A stretch of 64,000 nt of DNA from Chaetomium olivaceum (GCA_039881045.1 JAYWVB010000005.1:434001-498000), one strand, 5' to 3'; positions 34,338-46,861 are shown, counted from the stretch's first letter. Notes: generated by a model not told the origin, from the letters alone. Numbers and translations are program-made.

Positions 34338-34412
34338 CCCCGCATAATTAGCATACCCAATGCAACTAGCATACCCAATGCAACTAGCATACCCAATGCA
34401 ACTAGCATTCCC
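34338..34412 (+). repeat. 18-bp tandem repeat array
   Basis: Three perfect units of GCATACCCAATGCAACTA (34351-34404), preceded by a diverged unit and followed by a partial one. Confidence 0.9.
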
Positions 34413-35370
34413 ACGCCGCTCGCAGCCTCGCTCCAGCGCCTAGCCTGCCACACCTCCGCTGCACCCTCCTGTGCACCCCCATTGCACCCTGTTATTGTAT
34501 TTTGAGCCACTGCTGTATTTAGCGTCTGTTTCCCTACCTACATAAAGATTCCCAACACCCCCTCAATAATACGGGATTCGCGTGCATCCATCCCCAGCGG
34601 GTCCACACGTCATGTAAGTCCTCTTGGCCCGCTGCTAACTGCCTGGTCGCGGGTTGGTTTGGTTGAACAGAAGCGCTGTCGGCCTGCTGGTTAGCCGAAG
34701 AGGGAGCGCGACACCACTTTCCAGGTTATCTTTGTCGTCTACCCCAACCGGTTCGTTACCTGACACAGGCGTCATTAGGGGAGGTAAAAACGGGAAACTT
34801 ACATCGCGCGCTCTCACAACGCATGTACGTCCCAGTTCACCCAGATGATGCCAACGCCCCTGACCGGTACCATGTAGAGACGCACAGGGCGAATGGCAGG
34901 CACCCCAACACTACAGCATCTTCCGTCTCCTCCATTATCTCCAAGTCCAGGAGCTTATGTCGAGTCTTTGTACGCTTGATCAGTGTTAGTACTGTGAAGA
35001 TGTGTCTGTCCTTGTCGTTGTCGAGGACGAAGATATGGTCCACACGCCCGAAAAGATTCTGGTTGTCGCGCTTGAATCGTACAAAGTCCAGTCCTGAACG
35101 TGAAGCGGTCGTTCGACTTCCTGCCCGTATGAACGAAACATTAGCCTGGGCACTGTGACGAACCTCTCCTGGACCTCGTCCTGTTAGGGTTCAGTCTGAT
35201 TGAAGGTGTCTTGCAAAGGTACTAGGTTCGGTGCAGCCAAAAGGTGCACAACAAGACTTGTCTCAACAGTAGGCTCTCGAGCTTGTAGCGAACTGTAGTT
35301 GTGATTGCTAACTGGAGAATCCCAGAGCTCTCCAGAACGAGTGACTATATACTATCTAATTCCTGGGTGC

Positions 35371-35409
35371 TCAGTGTGCTCAGTAGTTCCCTCCAACTGA
35401 GCTCACTGA
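35371..35409. repeat. Hairpin repeat copy 1
   Basis: TCAGTGTGCTCAGT pairs with ACTGAGCTCACTGA with one internal mismatch around an 11-nt loop. Confidence 0.85.
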
Positions 35410-35452
35410 TCTCCTTCGTACGGACCAGGCTCCCTAATTGGTGGCTTCGCTA

Positions 35453-35506
35453 GAGGTGCTCAGTGTGCTCAGTAGTTTCCTCCAACTGAGCTCACTGATC
35501 ACCTCT
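35453..35506. repeat. Hairpin repeat copy 2, extended stem
   Basis: Same hairpin as 35371-35409, 89 bp downstream. The stem is extended outward by AGAGGTG/CACCTCT, giving about 22 paired positions with two mismatches. Confidence 0.85.
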
Positions 35507-37879
35507 GCGGCTCCTCTGATTGGTTCATCTATCGATTGGTCCGGAGCATCCCGCGCCGCTCCCTGGAGACCCTACCTGTTGGCAATAGTGACAGGCACAC
35601 CGTAAGCCGTCCAGCCTCTATTTGCCACTCAGGAGTCAATGTCCCTTCCGGGAACCTGTGCTGACAAGCACGCCGGCCGTCTGGGGGAATCTGACGAGGC
35701 GAGCCAGGCTCACGTGTCCCGGTGGTGGGAAAGGGGGAGGGGTGGGGACTCAGGGGTATGGACCTGGTGGTCTGGTACGCACCTGTCGGTGAATCCGAAC
35801 TTCCGTGACCACTGGATTGGCCGGTTCTCGAACAGAGATGGATATTGTGCAGGTTTGCCGTAGTCATACTGGTATGCCAGTCGGAGATGACCACGCCAAG
35901 TCGATGTCGTGTTGAGGTCCCCGGAGCGAGTCGGGATTCTATTGCCATCATTAATTGGGTGGGTTGCGACAACACTTTTTGTTGGGATACGATTGATCGC
36001 AGCCGGTCTGAGATGATTGCTGTCTGCGGACTGGTCGATTTCCATGTGTTTGTCGGAGGCTCTCCAACTGACTCTTAGCTTTCTCTGCTGCTACTGCCGC
36101 GTCTCGTGCCTCGGTGTTGTGCCTGCCTTTATCGCGAGAGATTCTGGTCGCTGCTCTAGTAGCGGTGAGTGCTGCACTTCTGCTTTCTGCTTGAGCCCGT
36201 GCTATCTCAACCTTGTGACGTTCCTCAGGCTTCAAACTAGCTGGCATTGTCGGTAACTTCAAGATATTCAGAGGGATGTCTGCCTCGCGCATATTCATCA
36301 TCGGCATCCGGCGGCGCATACGGTCTCGAAGTGTTGAGAGCTGTTTCGGGAGGCTCTGTATCATTGAAGGGACACTGCCGTCTTTGCCGCGGATCAGGAA
36401 AAGCACCTCCCGAAGGGATGCCCAATCTTGACGGCTTAGACCAGTCAAATCGGCAAAGGTCGCAAGAGCCTTCTCAAAGCTGGATGTCTCGATTGACTTA
36501 TTCTGCGTATCGGAACCAAAACCGATGTGTCTCGATGTCGGTATATAGCATCGGTGAACCGTGTTGGCTGGTAGACTCTCGGTCATCTTCCTCGTGTGGT
36601 ATTCCTTCATCGTCGAACGGAAGATTCTCAGTTGGCTGAGCCCCTCCAACCCAGATGCACTCTTCGTATTCGCCGGCTCCAAGAACATCGCTCATATGGA
36701 GTGCAGACCGAAGAATATGTGCCGCTGCATCTTCAGTGTCGCCAGCTTTGAGTGCGTCCATATCAACAATGGCTAGAGCTAGGATCAGCGCTGTTACCCA
36801 TAGGACTGGTTACAGGATAACTCACCTTCAGTCTCGGAGTCGGTGTCAGACTCGCAATGAAGACCGTCATCGTCAAAATCAGTGTCGCTAATATCATTGG
36901 CACCTTCAATACCATGGATCGGCACGTCGGGGTGGATTTCCGGGATTCGTGGATTCGCGGAATAGATATCGCCCTCGTTGTCGTTCATAATTGTGTCGCC
37001 GAACCCTTCGGGAAAAGCAGAGGTTTCAATCGATGACTGGCTCAGCCCCATGTGGTTGTCTCTAAATTGAGGCCCCGGGTTCTGCGCCGATAGATGCTGC
37101 TTACGTGCTGTGCTGCGAAGTCGGCGCGACTTTAGACCCTTCGGTTGGTCGGCCATATTTGCGCTGTCAATGATCCCGATGGTGTGGATGGTGTTGTAAA
37201 GAAAATTTGATGTGGGAGGGTATTAGAGGGAGGAAATCGAAGGACTCGTGAGTGGGCGAGGAGTTGTTGCCAGAAAAATTCTCACAGAGGAGGCCGTTCC
37301 TTCCTTCCCTCCGTTGGAAACTATTAACAGCCACAATTCCACGGTTATCAGACGGATGATGGGCGCTTACAACAGTGGGTTGGAGATGCTTCGAGCAGCC
37401 CAGAAATCATCAATTGAAGGTTGTTTCTTTCTGTTCTTCGGTGGTGGCCATCGCCCTAACCCTTTTGAATAGCTCGTTGTCCAGCCCCTGGATACCCTCA
37501 AACAGTAGCACCGGCAACCGAGCTTCCGTATTTCGAATGCCACCACTTCCAACACCACCACATGACTATGAGAAGCCGCGCAAACCGCCAAACAGTGCCA
37601 CTTTAGTCAAATAATATCAGCGCTGGTATCAAATCAAATCCAACTTGTTTGACCATTTTGAACCACGATTTGATTTGATGGATTTGTTTGTTTGATGGAC
37701 TTGATTTGTTGCCAGTGCTGAATGCGATGCACCTAACTCTGTCTTTTATTCATCCGAGGCCATTCACTTCTACGCCACTCACCACAACCGCAGATCGCGC
37801 CATCAACACTGAATTAACAGACGGTGCTAGCCGTCTCAACAATCTAAGCGGCTTTTTTTTGCCCAAGACGACAGCGAAC

Positions 37880-40004
37880 ATGACTGATCCTAGCAAACAT
37901 CACAAGCAACCTGGCCCACCACGACCCTCCCGACTTACGAAGGGTGCGGCAGGAAGCGGCCACCCTCAAGGTAATGTGCGGCGGCATACATGTCATATAA
38001 CTGCTCCCAAGTTGACTTTCCTTAAGAACCGGAACCTATCCCGGCGAGGGCGACCCAAGCGATGCGGCCGGCCGCACATGCCGAGCCGGTCGTTGCCGCG
38101 ACTCCAACCATAACCCACAATGCTTCAGGCACCCAGCCCAGCACTGCATCATCGAGGAAGACTCGAGGAGGCTCGACAATCCGCAGCGCTGCCGAAAAGT
38201 CCGGCAGGTGTTGTTCGTCTTCTGCAGTACCAAGCCACTTGGTCGCATCGTCGCCGATGCATGCCCGGGCATCAGCAATACATCAAGGACCTTTTCGGAC
38301 CTTTACGGTTATGCGCAGCGGATATCCGCCAACCTCAAACACCGGCTTCTGTTCCAGCAAATGTACAGCCTTGCACGGACATGGCTCAATGATTTCGGTA
38401 AGACGGACTTCCGCCTGGACCCCCGGATTTACATCGACGCCTGGCAGTATGGCGAAGGGTACCAGGACTTCCACAAAGACGATCTCGAGCACACCAAGAG
38501 ATGGATTTACAGCCGTATTGATGCGACACTCTTTAGGGTCGTATTCAAGCAATGGGCACCAATCATCGACTGGGAGAACACCTTTGACAAGCGACAAAAG
38601 AAGCCCTTCTACTACCTGAGGATCATGTTTGCGACTATGATGAAGGAAATTGCTTTTGTGGTTGTCTCAGAGGAGATTATGAATGAAGGTCGACAGTGGC
38701 GCCCGACGATCATGACCGGCTGAAAGCGCGACGACACACAGCGACGCATCTGCGACAGGGTCTTTGACAGCCTTGCAGCCTTCGAGAACTTCAAGGACAT
38801 TGAGCTTGGTCATTTCACGTGGCTCCCCGCCGGCGATAGTCTACAAGAGCCGAATGAAGACCTGGCATTGTCCACTCAGAGTTACTCAACCAGCATATCA
38901 TCTCCAACTCGTCCCCCCCTGGCTCTGAGAGTGACGAGCCCCCTTATCCTCGAGATTCACCGCGTCGCAAGACAACACAGCGTCCTCCTCGTCATCAGAT
39001 CCAGCGCCCTGCTATGACAGACACAACTGGCCTTTTCGGCATGCCATATGCGATGTCTACCCCTAAGACGAAGGACACGGCTAAACCTCAGCCTACATTC
39101 CATGGTCATCCTCGGGCTGACGACGGCCCCCCTAGTATTGACACTCAGGGGAAGCAGATCATCATTTCTGATGACGAGCAGCATGATCATGATGACTCCA
39201 TGTTCGTGGATGGTGATGAAGACATCTTTAGGGACAATCAGCAGCACGGTGAACTTATAGATGAAGGGGCTTGCACATCACCTGGTTATGACGAAGATGA
39301 CCAGCCGTTGTTGCGAGCTGCCAGCATCAAATATCCGCCGCACAATGTCGCCGCCGTCGATGGCCAGCGAGCACACGGTGTTTTGGCCGGGCCTAGTGTC
39401 AGCCAACCCACCGGAACAACCCCATCGAACTTCCAGGGCATCACCAGAACAACATCGCATCACCAGAACAACATCGCAGAGGATGTCATCGCCACCACCT
39501 ACGCGGCCTGGCTTGGCTACCGGATCAGTTCATCTCCCGCAATCCAGGATCCAGGTGCCCATCATCCCCACATCCGATACAGGCAGCGTCCACAGCCGGT
39601 CGGTGGTGCAGCAACAGACTCGGCAGTGCACAACACCCGGTGCAACTGTCAACGCTCCGACGACAGAGGCCACCCCGGCAGCGAAAACATCTCTGACGGG
39701 GTTTAGCGCAGGCGACTTTACCACAACAACCGCCCAAGCTACTCCAGTTACCCGCGCTTCGAACCGCAACCGCAGGAAGTCTCAGCGTGCTCTGGAAGCT
39801 GACAGCAACACGCAGGAAGCTCACACTAATACTCGCGGAGTCACAGCTAGACATAGTGGTACTCTGGCCCCCCGGGGCAAACGTGCGGGTGGCGGGGATT
39901 CTGGCAAACCCATGTCTCGGCCTGGAAAGCAGCAGCAGAGAGCCAGGCTTGGACGTAACACCCGGGTGGATGACCAAGAGTCAGAAGGATACTCTAACTT
40001 GTGA
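37880..40004 (+). pseudogene. Putative second ORF region of the large transposon, broken
   Basis: Not recognised. It starts MTDPSKHHKQPGPPRPSR at 37880. The most conserved-looking block is 38208-38720 (NLKHRLLFQQMYSLARTW, RIYIDAWQYGEGYQDFHKDD, WAPIIDWENTFDKRQKKPFY). It is ended by an in-frame TGA, after which the same frame continues coherently (RICDRVFDSLAAF, ELGHFTWLP). The 3' part (39014-40004) is Ser/Thr/Gln-rich and changes frame near 39600, ending RVDDQESEGYSNL. Transcribed divergently from the minus-strand transposase-like gene; probably an accessory protein of the element. Confidence 0.4.
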
Positions 40005-40176
40005 CCTCCAACCGGTTTTACCCTTGTACGGCCGTATTCAATCGTTGCTAGTGGTAGTATATAGTGTGTATTCAAGAATGGATTATGTGGCCAAAAGAAA
40101 ATAAAAAACCTGGTTCAGTCCTTGATTTCATCTTGTCCAGCGTTGTGCTTTTGTAAATTGGGCGAGGCGTACACCA

Positions 40177-40239
40177 GACAGTGGCTTACAGTGGCTTACC
40201 TACAGTGGCCTACAGTGGCTTACAGTGGTTGCAGTGGCA
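40177..40239 (+). repeat. CAGTGGCTTA-type tandem repeat
   Basis: Five to six imperfect copies of a 10-11 bp unit (ACAGTGGCTT with variants), close to the right end of the putative large transposon. Confidence 0.75.
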
Positions 40240-40430
40240 GTCCCATTGCCACGAGTCCTGATCAATCTGTCGGATGGGGCAAGGACCCATAAATAACCAC
40301 CAATCAGAGAGCGGAACGCCGGGAATGGTAGTTGCTCGAGGTATGCTAGTTGCTCTGGGAATGATACTGACAAGACAACGATAGATTGCATTCCTGGAAG
40401 GCCAAGTATCATACTTGCCTGGCACATTTT

Positions 40431-41535
40431 CCCACTACGGTAGTTATCCGTCTTCTGACGCCTGCTGTTGGAGCTTGGAGTTGAGGGATCTCCGATCTCC
40501 TCTGATGTTTGTTCGCGGTTGGGCTGAGGGTACGGGGGTGGGGGGGACGCTTCAGGGTGTTGACCGTATGGCGGATTTGGTCCTTCGAGTTCTGTTCAGG
40601 GGCAGCTCTTTAAGAATAATCAATGTAAAAGCACCTAGCGAGTCCAGTAAACAAGCCATGACTGTATCGCGTTGACGAGTCCATCAGACTAATGTGAACC
40701 CGAGAGGGGACCGCAGTTTGGCCGTGGTTTTGGCTAATACCCCTAAGTTCCTCCCGGGGACCCGGGTAGCCGGTGAACGGGAAGCCGAGCCGGATTGCAG
40801 GCGGAGAACGGGACGGGATTGAACTCGGCAAGTGTAGATTAAGTGAATGCGGGCAGGTAGTGGTGCATGCTTGCCAATGCGGCTAAATTTCAAGACGGCC
40901 ACCCGTCTGGGCGTCTGGATTCGGTCGAAAAACTTTTCGGCCCTGAGCCATGTGGACCACTCCAGTCGTCACTCGTAACTGGAACTTCTGGCGATAGTGA
41001 TCAACTACCACATAGCACCTACAAATAAAGTGATCATCGGTGCCTTGAGGAGAAAGGATGAAAAACTTCCGCCCAGTTTGTCCAGCCATCCGGCGACCGG
41101 GGCCGCCCAATGGCACGCTTGGGAAAACCTCCTCCTGACCGGGGTTTGTTGAGGCCAAGACAAAGTGACAAACCCCCGGTTTACCTGGTTCTCCTGGGGC
41201 CAAGACAACCCGTGGCTCTCCTGTCGGCCAAATTAACCCTTGTACAACGCGGAATTAATATCGAGAAGATAGACGAGGTACCTATATTGAGAGCACGCGT
41301 CGTCAGCATGCACCACGGAGCCAACCAGGAGCACGGGAAACGTAATGACTGCAGGGTAATAGTGCGGCTGCTGTTCCATTGCATTTCTTGAGTACTAGGA
41401 AGGGGTTGAGGGGGAGTAAATGCGGCGTTGAGAGAAAAGTTAAATAACGTCAACGTCGCTCGGGAACCGTCTGTGTCCCCTTCAACCACAACAGCTCGAG
41501 CCAACAGCTTCAAGGTGCAGCTTTGCGCGGCCACC
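40431..41535. other. Intergenic upstream of tyrosinase
   Basis: No gene is recognised; a plausible promoter region for the tyrosinase lies in the last few hundred bases. Confidence 0.5.
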
Positions 41536-42830
41536 ATGCCTTCTATTTCGAAGCTCGTTGCCGGCCTATTATTGGTCGGCTCAGCATTTGCAGCTTGTAC
41601 CAACCCAGGCAAACGTAGAGCATGGTGAGAAACTGCAACCTGCCACTTGACCATTCAATAATATGGAAGCTGACTGATGAACTCTTGTGGACAGGCACAC
41701 CCTAAGCAAAGATGAGAAGCTGGAATACATCAATGCTGAGCTGTGTCTCATGGAATTGCCTGCAAGGCTTGATTTGCCAGCAGCCAAAACGAGGTTCGAT
41801 GAGCTGCAGGCCATCCACCAGCTCCAGGCCTATGCCACTCATTTTGTGGTGAGTGGTGAAGTCGATCCCCTAACCAAAACCTCTTTGACTGACACGTTTT
41901 AGGGGGCGTTCCTCCCTTTCCACCGCATGATGATGCATGCACACGAGAGTGCCCTGCGGAACGAGTGCAACTACACGGGCTATCAACCGTACGTTCGCTT
42001 TCTTCCATTCAATAAAACAGCATCAATCTGACTTTTACTAATCCCCCTCCTAGTTACTGGTACGAGCAGAAAGACGCCGGCAAATTCAGCAAATCCGTCC
42101 TCTTGGACGACACCTACGGGTTCGGTGGCAACGGTGTTGGAACGGAGGGTTGCATTGCCACGGGGCCCTTTGCCAACTACACCAACTCGCTCGGGCCGGG
42201 CTACGAGAACACGCAGCACTGCATCAACCGGGCCATCAACGACCGGATGAGCACGGGATCGGCGCAGGCCAACGTCGACGCCTGCCTGGCCATGGGGACC
42301 TTCGACAGGGCGTGGCCGTGTATTGAGGGCCAGCCGCATTCGGGAGGGCATGGTGGAGTTGGGGGACAGGTTAGTTGGTTCCTTTAATACACTTTGGTAT
42401 GTCGTTGTGTAGTTTGAGACGTGCTGACACGGCTGGTAGATGCTCAACGGCGTCTCGAGCCCCGGCGATCCGCTTTTCTACCTGCACCACACTTGGCTTG
42501 ACAAGGTCTTCTGGGATTGGCAGGCGAAGGACCGAGCGACGCGCACGACTACTATCAGCGGAACCAACATCGGCCCGGATTCCCTGCCTGGCTTTCCGCC
42601 GCGGCCGTCCCACATTCCGTAAGAAGATCTAAGTCCGGGGCTAGGTTAATGACATGAAAGTACTGATGAGGTTGTCTTGTAGGCAGCCCACGGGCGCGGA
42701 CGGCGATCCCGGCACCACCACCACATTGACACACGTCCTCAACATGTACGGCAACAGCCCTAACAAAACGGTGGGGGATGTGTTGAATATTCAGGGCGAT
42801 TATCTGTGTTATGAGTATGTCGAGCCGTAG
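41536..42830 (+). CDS. Secreted short tyrosinase (type-3 copper)
   Basis: Oxidises phenols to quinones with a binuclear copper centre, acting outside the cell. The start at 41536 gives a signal peptide (MPSISKLVAGLLLVGSAFA). Six exons: 41536-41624, 41695-41848, 41903-41988, 42054-42369, 42440-42618 and 42683-42830. All phases match, giving 323 residues. Copper A ligands lie in ATHFV followed by FLPFHRMMMHAHE, with the intron splitting the motif. Copper B ligands lie in HSGGHGGVGGQ and DPLFYLHHTWLDKVFWDWQ. Cysteines in ACTNPG, NECNY and LCYEY suggest disulphides. The length fits the short secreted tyrosinases that lack the large C-terminal lid domain. No defects. Confidence 0.94.
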
Positions 42831-43326
42831 GTGGCAGCAAGTCGTAGACTTTGACTACGGGGATATTTGGGCCCATGATAGGCAATTGTGAGAAAACAAC
42901 AAATTGATAGGTTAAGGGGCAGCATTTCTCTTCTCAATCGTAGTTTTACTCGGCGACGAAGTATTTGGAATAGTATCAGTGGTATAAAAACATGGCATAA
43001 CCGGAAATCAGCCATCTGCACCGTGTAGCGTTATCAAGCGATTCACAATTATCGTTTTGGGTCGTGTCAGTCACAATTGCTCTTTGATCCTGAGAGGAGG
43101 TTCCTCATCAGTAACCCTTTGTTTGTTCTCAATGTTTGTGAGTCACATTGCCCAAACCGGCCAACTGTTGTTGGCTCGCCAATTCAGCCCCCTTTGCCCC
43201 GCATTCCATGGATGACTCCCGAGTGCTTGTCCAGGCTGTCGTCACTCTCTTCCTTTTCACTTCCTTTTCTTTCCTACACCACAACGTGTATCTTCAAAGA
43301 ACACTAGCTCTCGATAGAAAAGCATC
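42831..43326. other. Intergenic between tyrosinase and IleRS
   Basis: Contains the 3' flank of tyrosinase and the IleRS promoter; pyrimidine-rich just upstream of 43327. No additional gene. Confidence 0.6.
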
Positions 43327-46300
43327 ATGAGTGTCAACTTCCCAACCACAGAGAAGGAGACTCTTCAGTATTGGAGAGAGATCGACGCTTTTCAAACGCA
43401 GTCCCGACTGACCCAAGACGGGCCTCGGTTCACGTTCTATGACGGTCCCCCGTTTGGTATGTTTTTACTTATACCTAATTAACATAAACCTAGGACCCGG
43501 ACTGAACGGTGCTGACTGCGTTCATAGCAACAGGTATATTGGCCCCTTAACCGACCGCAAGTGTGAAGTTGGATCCTCATTTGACAACCCTAGGACTACC
43601 ACACTATGGACACCTCCTCACTTCGACCATCAAAGACATCATCCCCAGATACTGGTCCATGAAAGGGTACCATGTCACCCGCCGCTTCGGCTGGGATACC
43701 CACGGACTTCCCATCGAATACGAGATTGACAAGAAACTGGGCATGTCTGGACGTGATGCAGTAATGCAAATGGGAATCAAAAAGTACAACGATGAGTGCC
43801 GGGCTATCGTCATGCGATACTCGGCGGAGTGGAGACAGACCATCGAACGTCTGGGGAGGTGGATCGACTTTGACAATGACTACAAGGTAGGCCCCGCGTT
43901 AACATTCTCAGGTATTGTCACATGTTAATTTTGAGCAGTCGATGGATCTCAAGTTTATGGAATCCTGTTGGTGGGTATTCAAGAAACTCTTCGACGACGG
44001 ACATGTCTACCGGTCCTACCAGATCATGCCGTACTCGACGGCCCTCTGCACGCCGCTCAGCCACATGGAGTCGAAGCAAAACGAGAAGATGACCCGAGAC
44101 CCTGCCATCTTGGTGTCCTTCCCCGTACTAGGCGTCGAAGGCAAGGAAGACACTTCGCTCGTCACATACACGACCACCCCCTGGACGCTCCCCTCGAATC
44201 TGTTCATTGCTGTCCACCCCGACTTCGAATATCTCGAGATTCTCGACAAACAGTCCGGTCACCGATACATCTTACTGGAGAACAGCCTATCCATGCTCTA
44301 CAAAGACCTGAAGAAAGCCAAATACCAAGTCCTCGGCAAACTCACCGGTAAATCCATGGTCGGGTGGAAGTACAAGCCTCTATTCGACTACTTTGCCGCC
44401 ACCTTCTCAAATTGCTTCCAAGTCATTGCCGCAGACTACGTCAAAGCCGACGAAGGGACCGGTCTCATCCACCAGGCGCCAGCATTCGGGCAAGAAGACT
44501 ACAACGCTGCAGTCTCCGCCAGCTTCATCACACCCCGCCGTCTGCCGCCGTGTCCTGTCGACGATAAAGGGTGCTTCACCGCCGAAGTGCCAGACTATGC
44601 GGGACAGCATGTAAAAGCAGCCGACAAATCCATTCTCAGAAACCTGCGGTCGACCGGCCGTTTACTGGTTGAACGCCAGGTTTCCCACGTCGACAAGTTC
44701 TGCTGGCGGTCCGATACGCAGCTGATCCGGCGGGCCGTGTCGTCATGGTTTATCAGGGTAACTGATTCTGTTCCGGATATGTTGAAGAACCTGAAAAAGA
44801 CGACGTGGGTGCCGCAGTTTGTCAAGGAGAAGAGGTTTGCCAACTGGGTGGCAAACGCCCATGACTGGAATGTATCGAGGAACCGGTACTGGGGAACGCC
44901 GATTCCATTGTGGGTTAGTGAGGATTATGAGGAGGTTTTGTGTGTGGGCAGCGTGGAGGAGTTGAGGCAGCTGAGTGGTTTTGAGGGGCCGCTGGACGAT
45001 ATCCATCGGGATAAGGTCGATGGGATTACGATTCCGTCAAGACGGGGGAAAGGGGTTTTGCGGCGAGTCGATGAGATCTTTGATTGCTGGTGTGTACCCT
45101 GCCCGTTTTGGGTATTGTCATCGATACAGTGCTGACATTATGACAGGTTCGAATCCGGGAGCATGCCCTACGCCTCAAATCACTTCCCCTTTGAAAATGC
45201 AGACGGGTTTGAGAAGGGCCTGTTTCCTGCGGACTTTATTGCTGAGGGCCTCGATCAGACTCGTGGCTGGTTTTACACCCTTACCGTCCTCGGGAACAAG
45301 CTATTCAACACATCGCCCTTCCGAAATGTCATCGTCAACGGCATTGTTCTCGCTCAGGACAGGAAGAAAATGTCCAAGAGCCTCAGAAACTACCTGAATC
45401 CGACCATCATTCTCGATCAATACGGGTCTGACGCATTGAGACTCTACCTTATCAACTCACCAGTCGTCCGAGGAGAGTCAATGGTATTTAAGGATTCTGG
45501 CGTCAAGGAAGTTGTCTCTCAGGTCCTGCTTCCTCTTTGGAACAGCTATCGATTCTTTCACGAGCAGAGTCTCTTATACAAGAAGACCACAGGGCAGGAC
45601 TTTGTTGTGAACACAGAATTAGGAGATGGAGGACCGCAAAACGTCATGGACCGGTGGATTCTTGCCGACTGCCAAAGTCTGCTTCGCTTCATGGACGAGG
45701 AGATGCGAGGTAAGCAACCCCTTGTAACTGGATCAACTGGCTTGGCCAGCCCGACATCTAACGAGACCATTAGGCTACCGCCTGTACACCGTCGTGCCAC
45801 GGTTACTCCAAGTGATCGACAACCTGACCAACTGGTACATCCGCTTCAACCGCAAACGTCTGAAAGGCATTGCGGGACTCGGTCTCGATGACACTACAGC
45901 GGCACTGAACACGCTGCTACAGGTTCTATTCACCCTCATGCGAACCTTAGCCCCGTTTACGCCCTTCATCACGGAGCACATCTACCAACTCCTCCGACCA
46001 CCGCTCCAGGGCATCACCGACCAGTTTAAGGATCCAAGGAGTGTGCATTTCCTCCCCTTCCCGGCCGTCCAAGAGGCCCTATTCGACCAAGTCATCGAAC
46101 GGCGTGTCTCCACCATGCAAAAGGTCATCCAACTCGGACGGCTAGCAAGAGAGCGCCGCAACCTGTCCCTCAAAACACCACTACTATCACTCGTAGTAAT
46201 CGCCGACCCCCAACCCCTCGCCGACATCGACTCCCTCAAGACATACATCCAATCCGAACTCAACATCCGCGACCTCATCCTCACCGACAACGAAGAGCGG

Positions 46301-46861
46301 TACAACATCCACCTCGAAGCGCGCGTCGACTGGCCCACGCTCGGCAAGAAGCTCAACAAGAACGTCCAGGCCATCCGCACGGCCCTCCCAGCCCTCACCC
46401 AGCCCCAGCTGCGGCAGTACCAACTCGACAAGAAGATCACCATCGACGGCATCGAACTCGCCGGGAACGACCTAACCCTTGTCCGCGTCGTTGGCAACGG
46501 CAAGGACGCGCAGTGGGAGCCCGCGTTTGCGGATGACATGATTGTGCTGCTGGATGTTGCTCCGCACCCAGAGCTGGTGGAAGAGGGCGTGGCGAGGGAG
46601 GTGATTACCCGGTTTCAGCAGCTGCGCAAGAAGGCTGGGTTGGTGCCGACGGATGATGTGCTGATGCGGTACCGTGTGGTTGCGGACACAGAGGGGGTGG
46701 GGTTTGGCCGGTTGGTAGGGGCAAAGGAGGATCTGTTTGTGGGGGTTTTGAGGGCGAGGCCGGTGGAGGTAAGGGAGGATGCGGGTGGGGAGGCTGTTAT
46801 CGTGGAGGAGGAATGTTCTGTGGGTGGGTTGGTGTTGGGGTTGCAGCTCGTGAAGCTTTGA
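43327..46861 (+). CDS. ILS1: Cytosolic isoleucyl-tRNA synthetase
   Basis: Class I aminoacyl-tRNA synthetase that charges tRNA-Ile. Exons: 43327-43456, a 6-nt microexon 43528-43533, 43594-43886, 43939-45089, 45147-45709 and 45774-46861. They give 1076 residues, as expected for the eukaryotic cytosolic enzyme. The ATP-binding HIGH-type motif is HYGH in GLPHYGHLL. The microexon supplies the residues joining GPPF to ATGLPHYGH; without it that universally conserved segment is broken. The editing domain carries TTTPWTLPSNL and DEGTGLIHQAPAFG, and the catalytic loop is KMSKS. The anticodon-binding domain has the NWYIRFNRKRLKG helix. All splice phases match and there are no stops. The intact tRNA-Ile(UAU) at 17 kb is a cognate substrate but unlinked functionally. 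Confidence 0.96.

Larger units (their letters stand above)
34837..37156 (-). pseudogene. Decayed large-transposon transposase, N- and C-terminal parts only
   Basis: The start at 37156 (MADQPKGLKSRRLRSTARKQ) opens an acidic N-terminus. A canonical intron follows (GTGAGT near 36828, acceptor CCTAG near 36782), then ALAIVDMDALKAGDTEDAA. After a frame change near 36500 comes a conserved-looking block: FADLTGLSRQDWASLREV, GLPKQL-like SLPKQLSTLRDRMRRRM, READIPLNILKLPTMPASL. A C-terminal block reads FGRVDHIFVLDNDKDRHIF and RTKTRHKLLDLE (35090-34837). From memory these resemble the ends of large fungal transposases annotated as 'transposase domain' or zinc-finger proteins. The catalytic centre that should lie between them is missing; the interval holds hairpins instead. 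Family placement is an inference. Confidence 0.42.
32460..40400. mobile_element. Putative large decayed DNA transposon with inverted 18-bp repeat arrays
   Basis: The left side (about 32461-32472 plus 34338-34412) carries repeats of GCATACCCAATGCAACTA. The right side (about 40329-40364) carries two diverged units in the opposite orientation (TAGTTGC followed by GAGGTATGC, then TAGTTGC followed by GGGAATGA). Between them lie divergent ORF sets: a minus-strand transposase-like gene (34837-37156) and a plus-strand accessory ORF region (37880-40004). Pogo element 2 interrupts the left array. Element ends and superfamily are not established. Confidence 0.4.
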
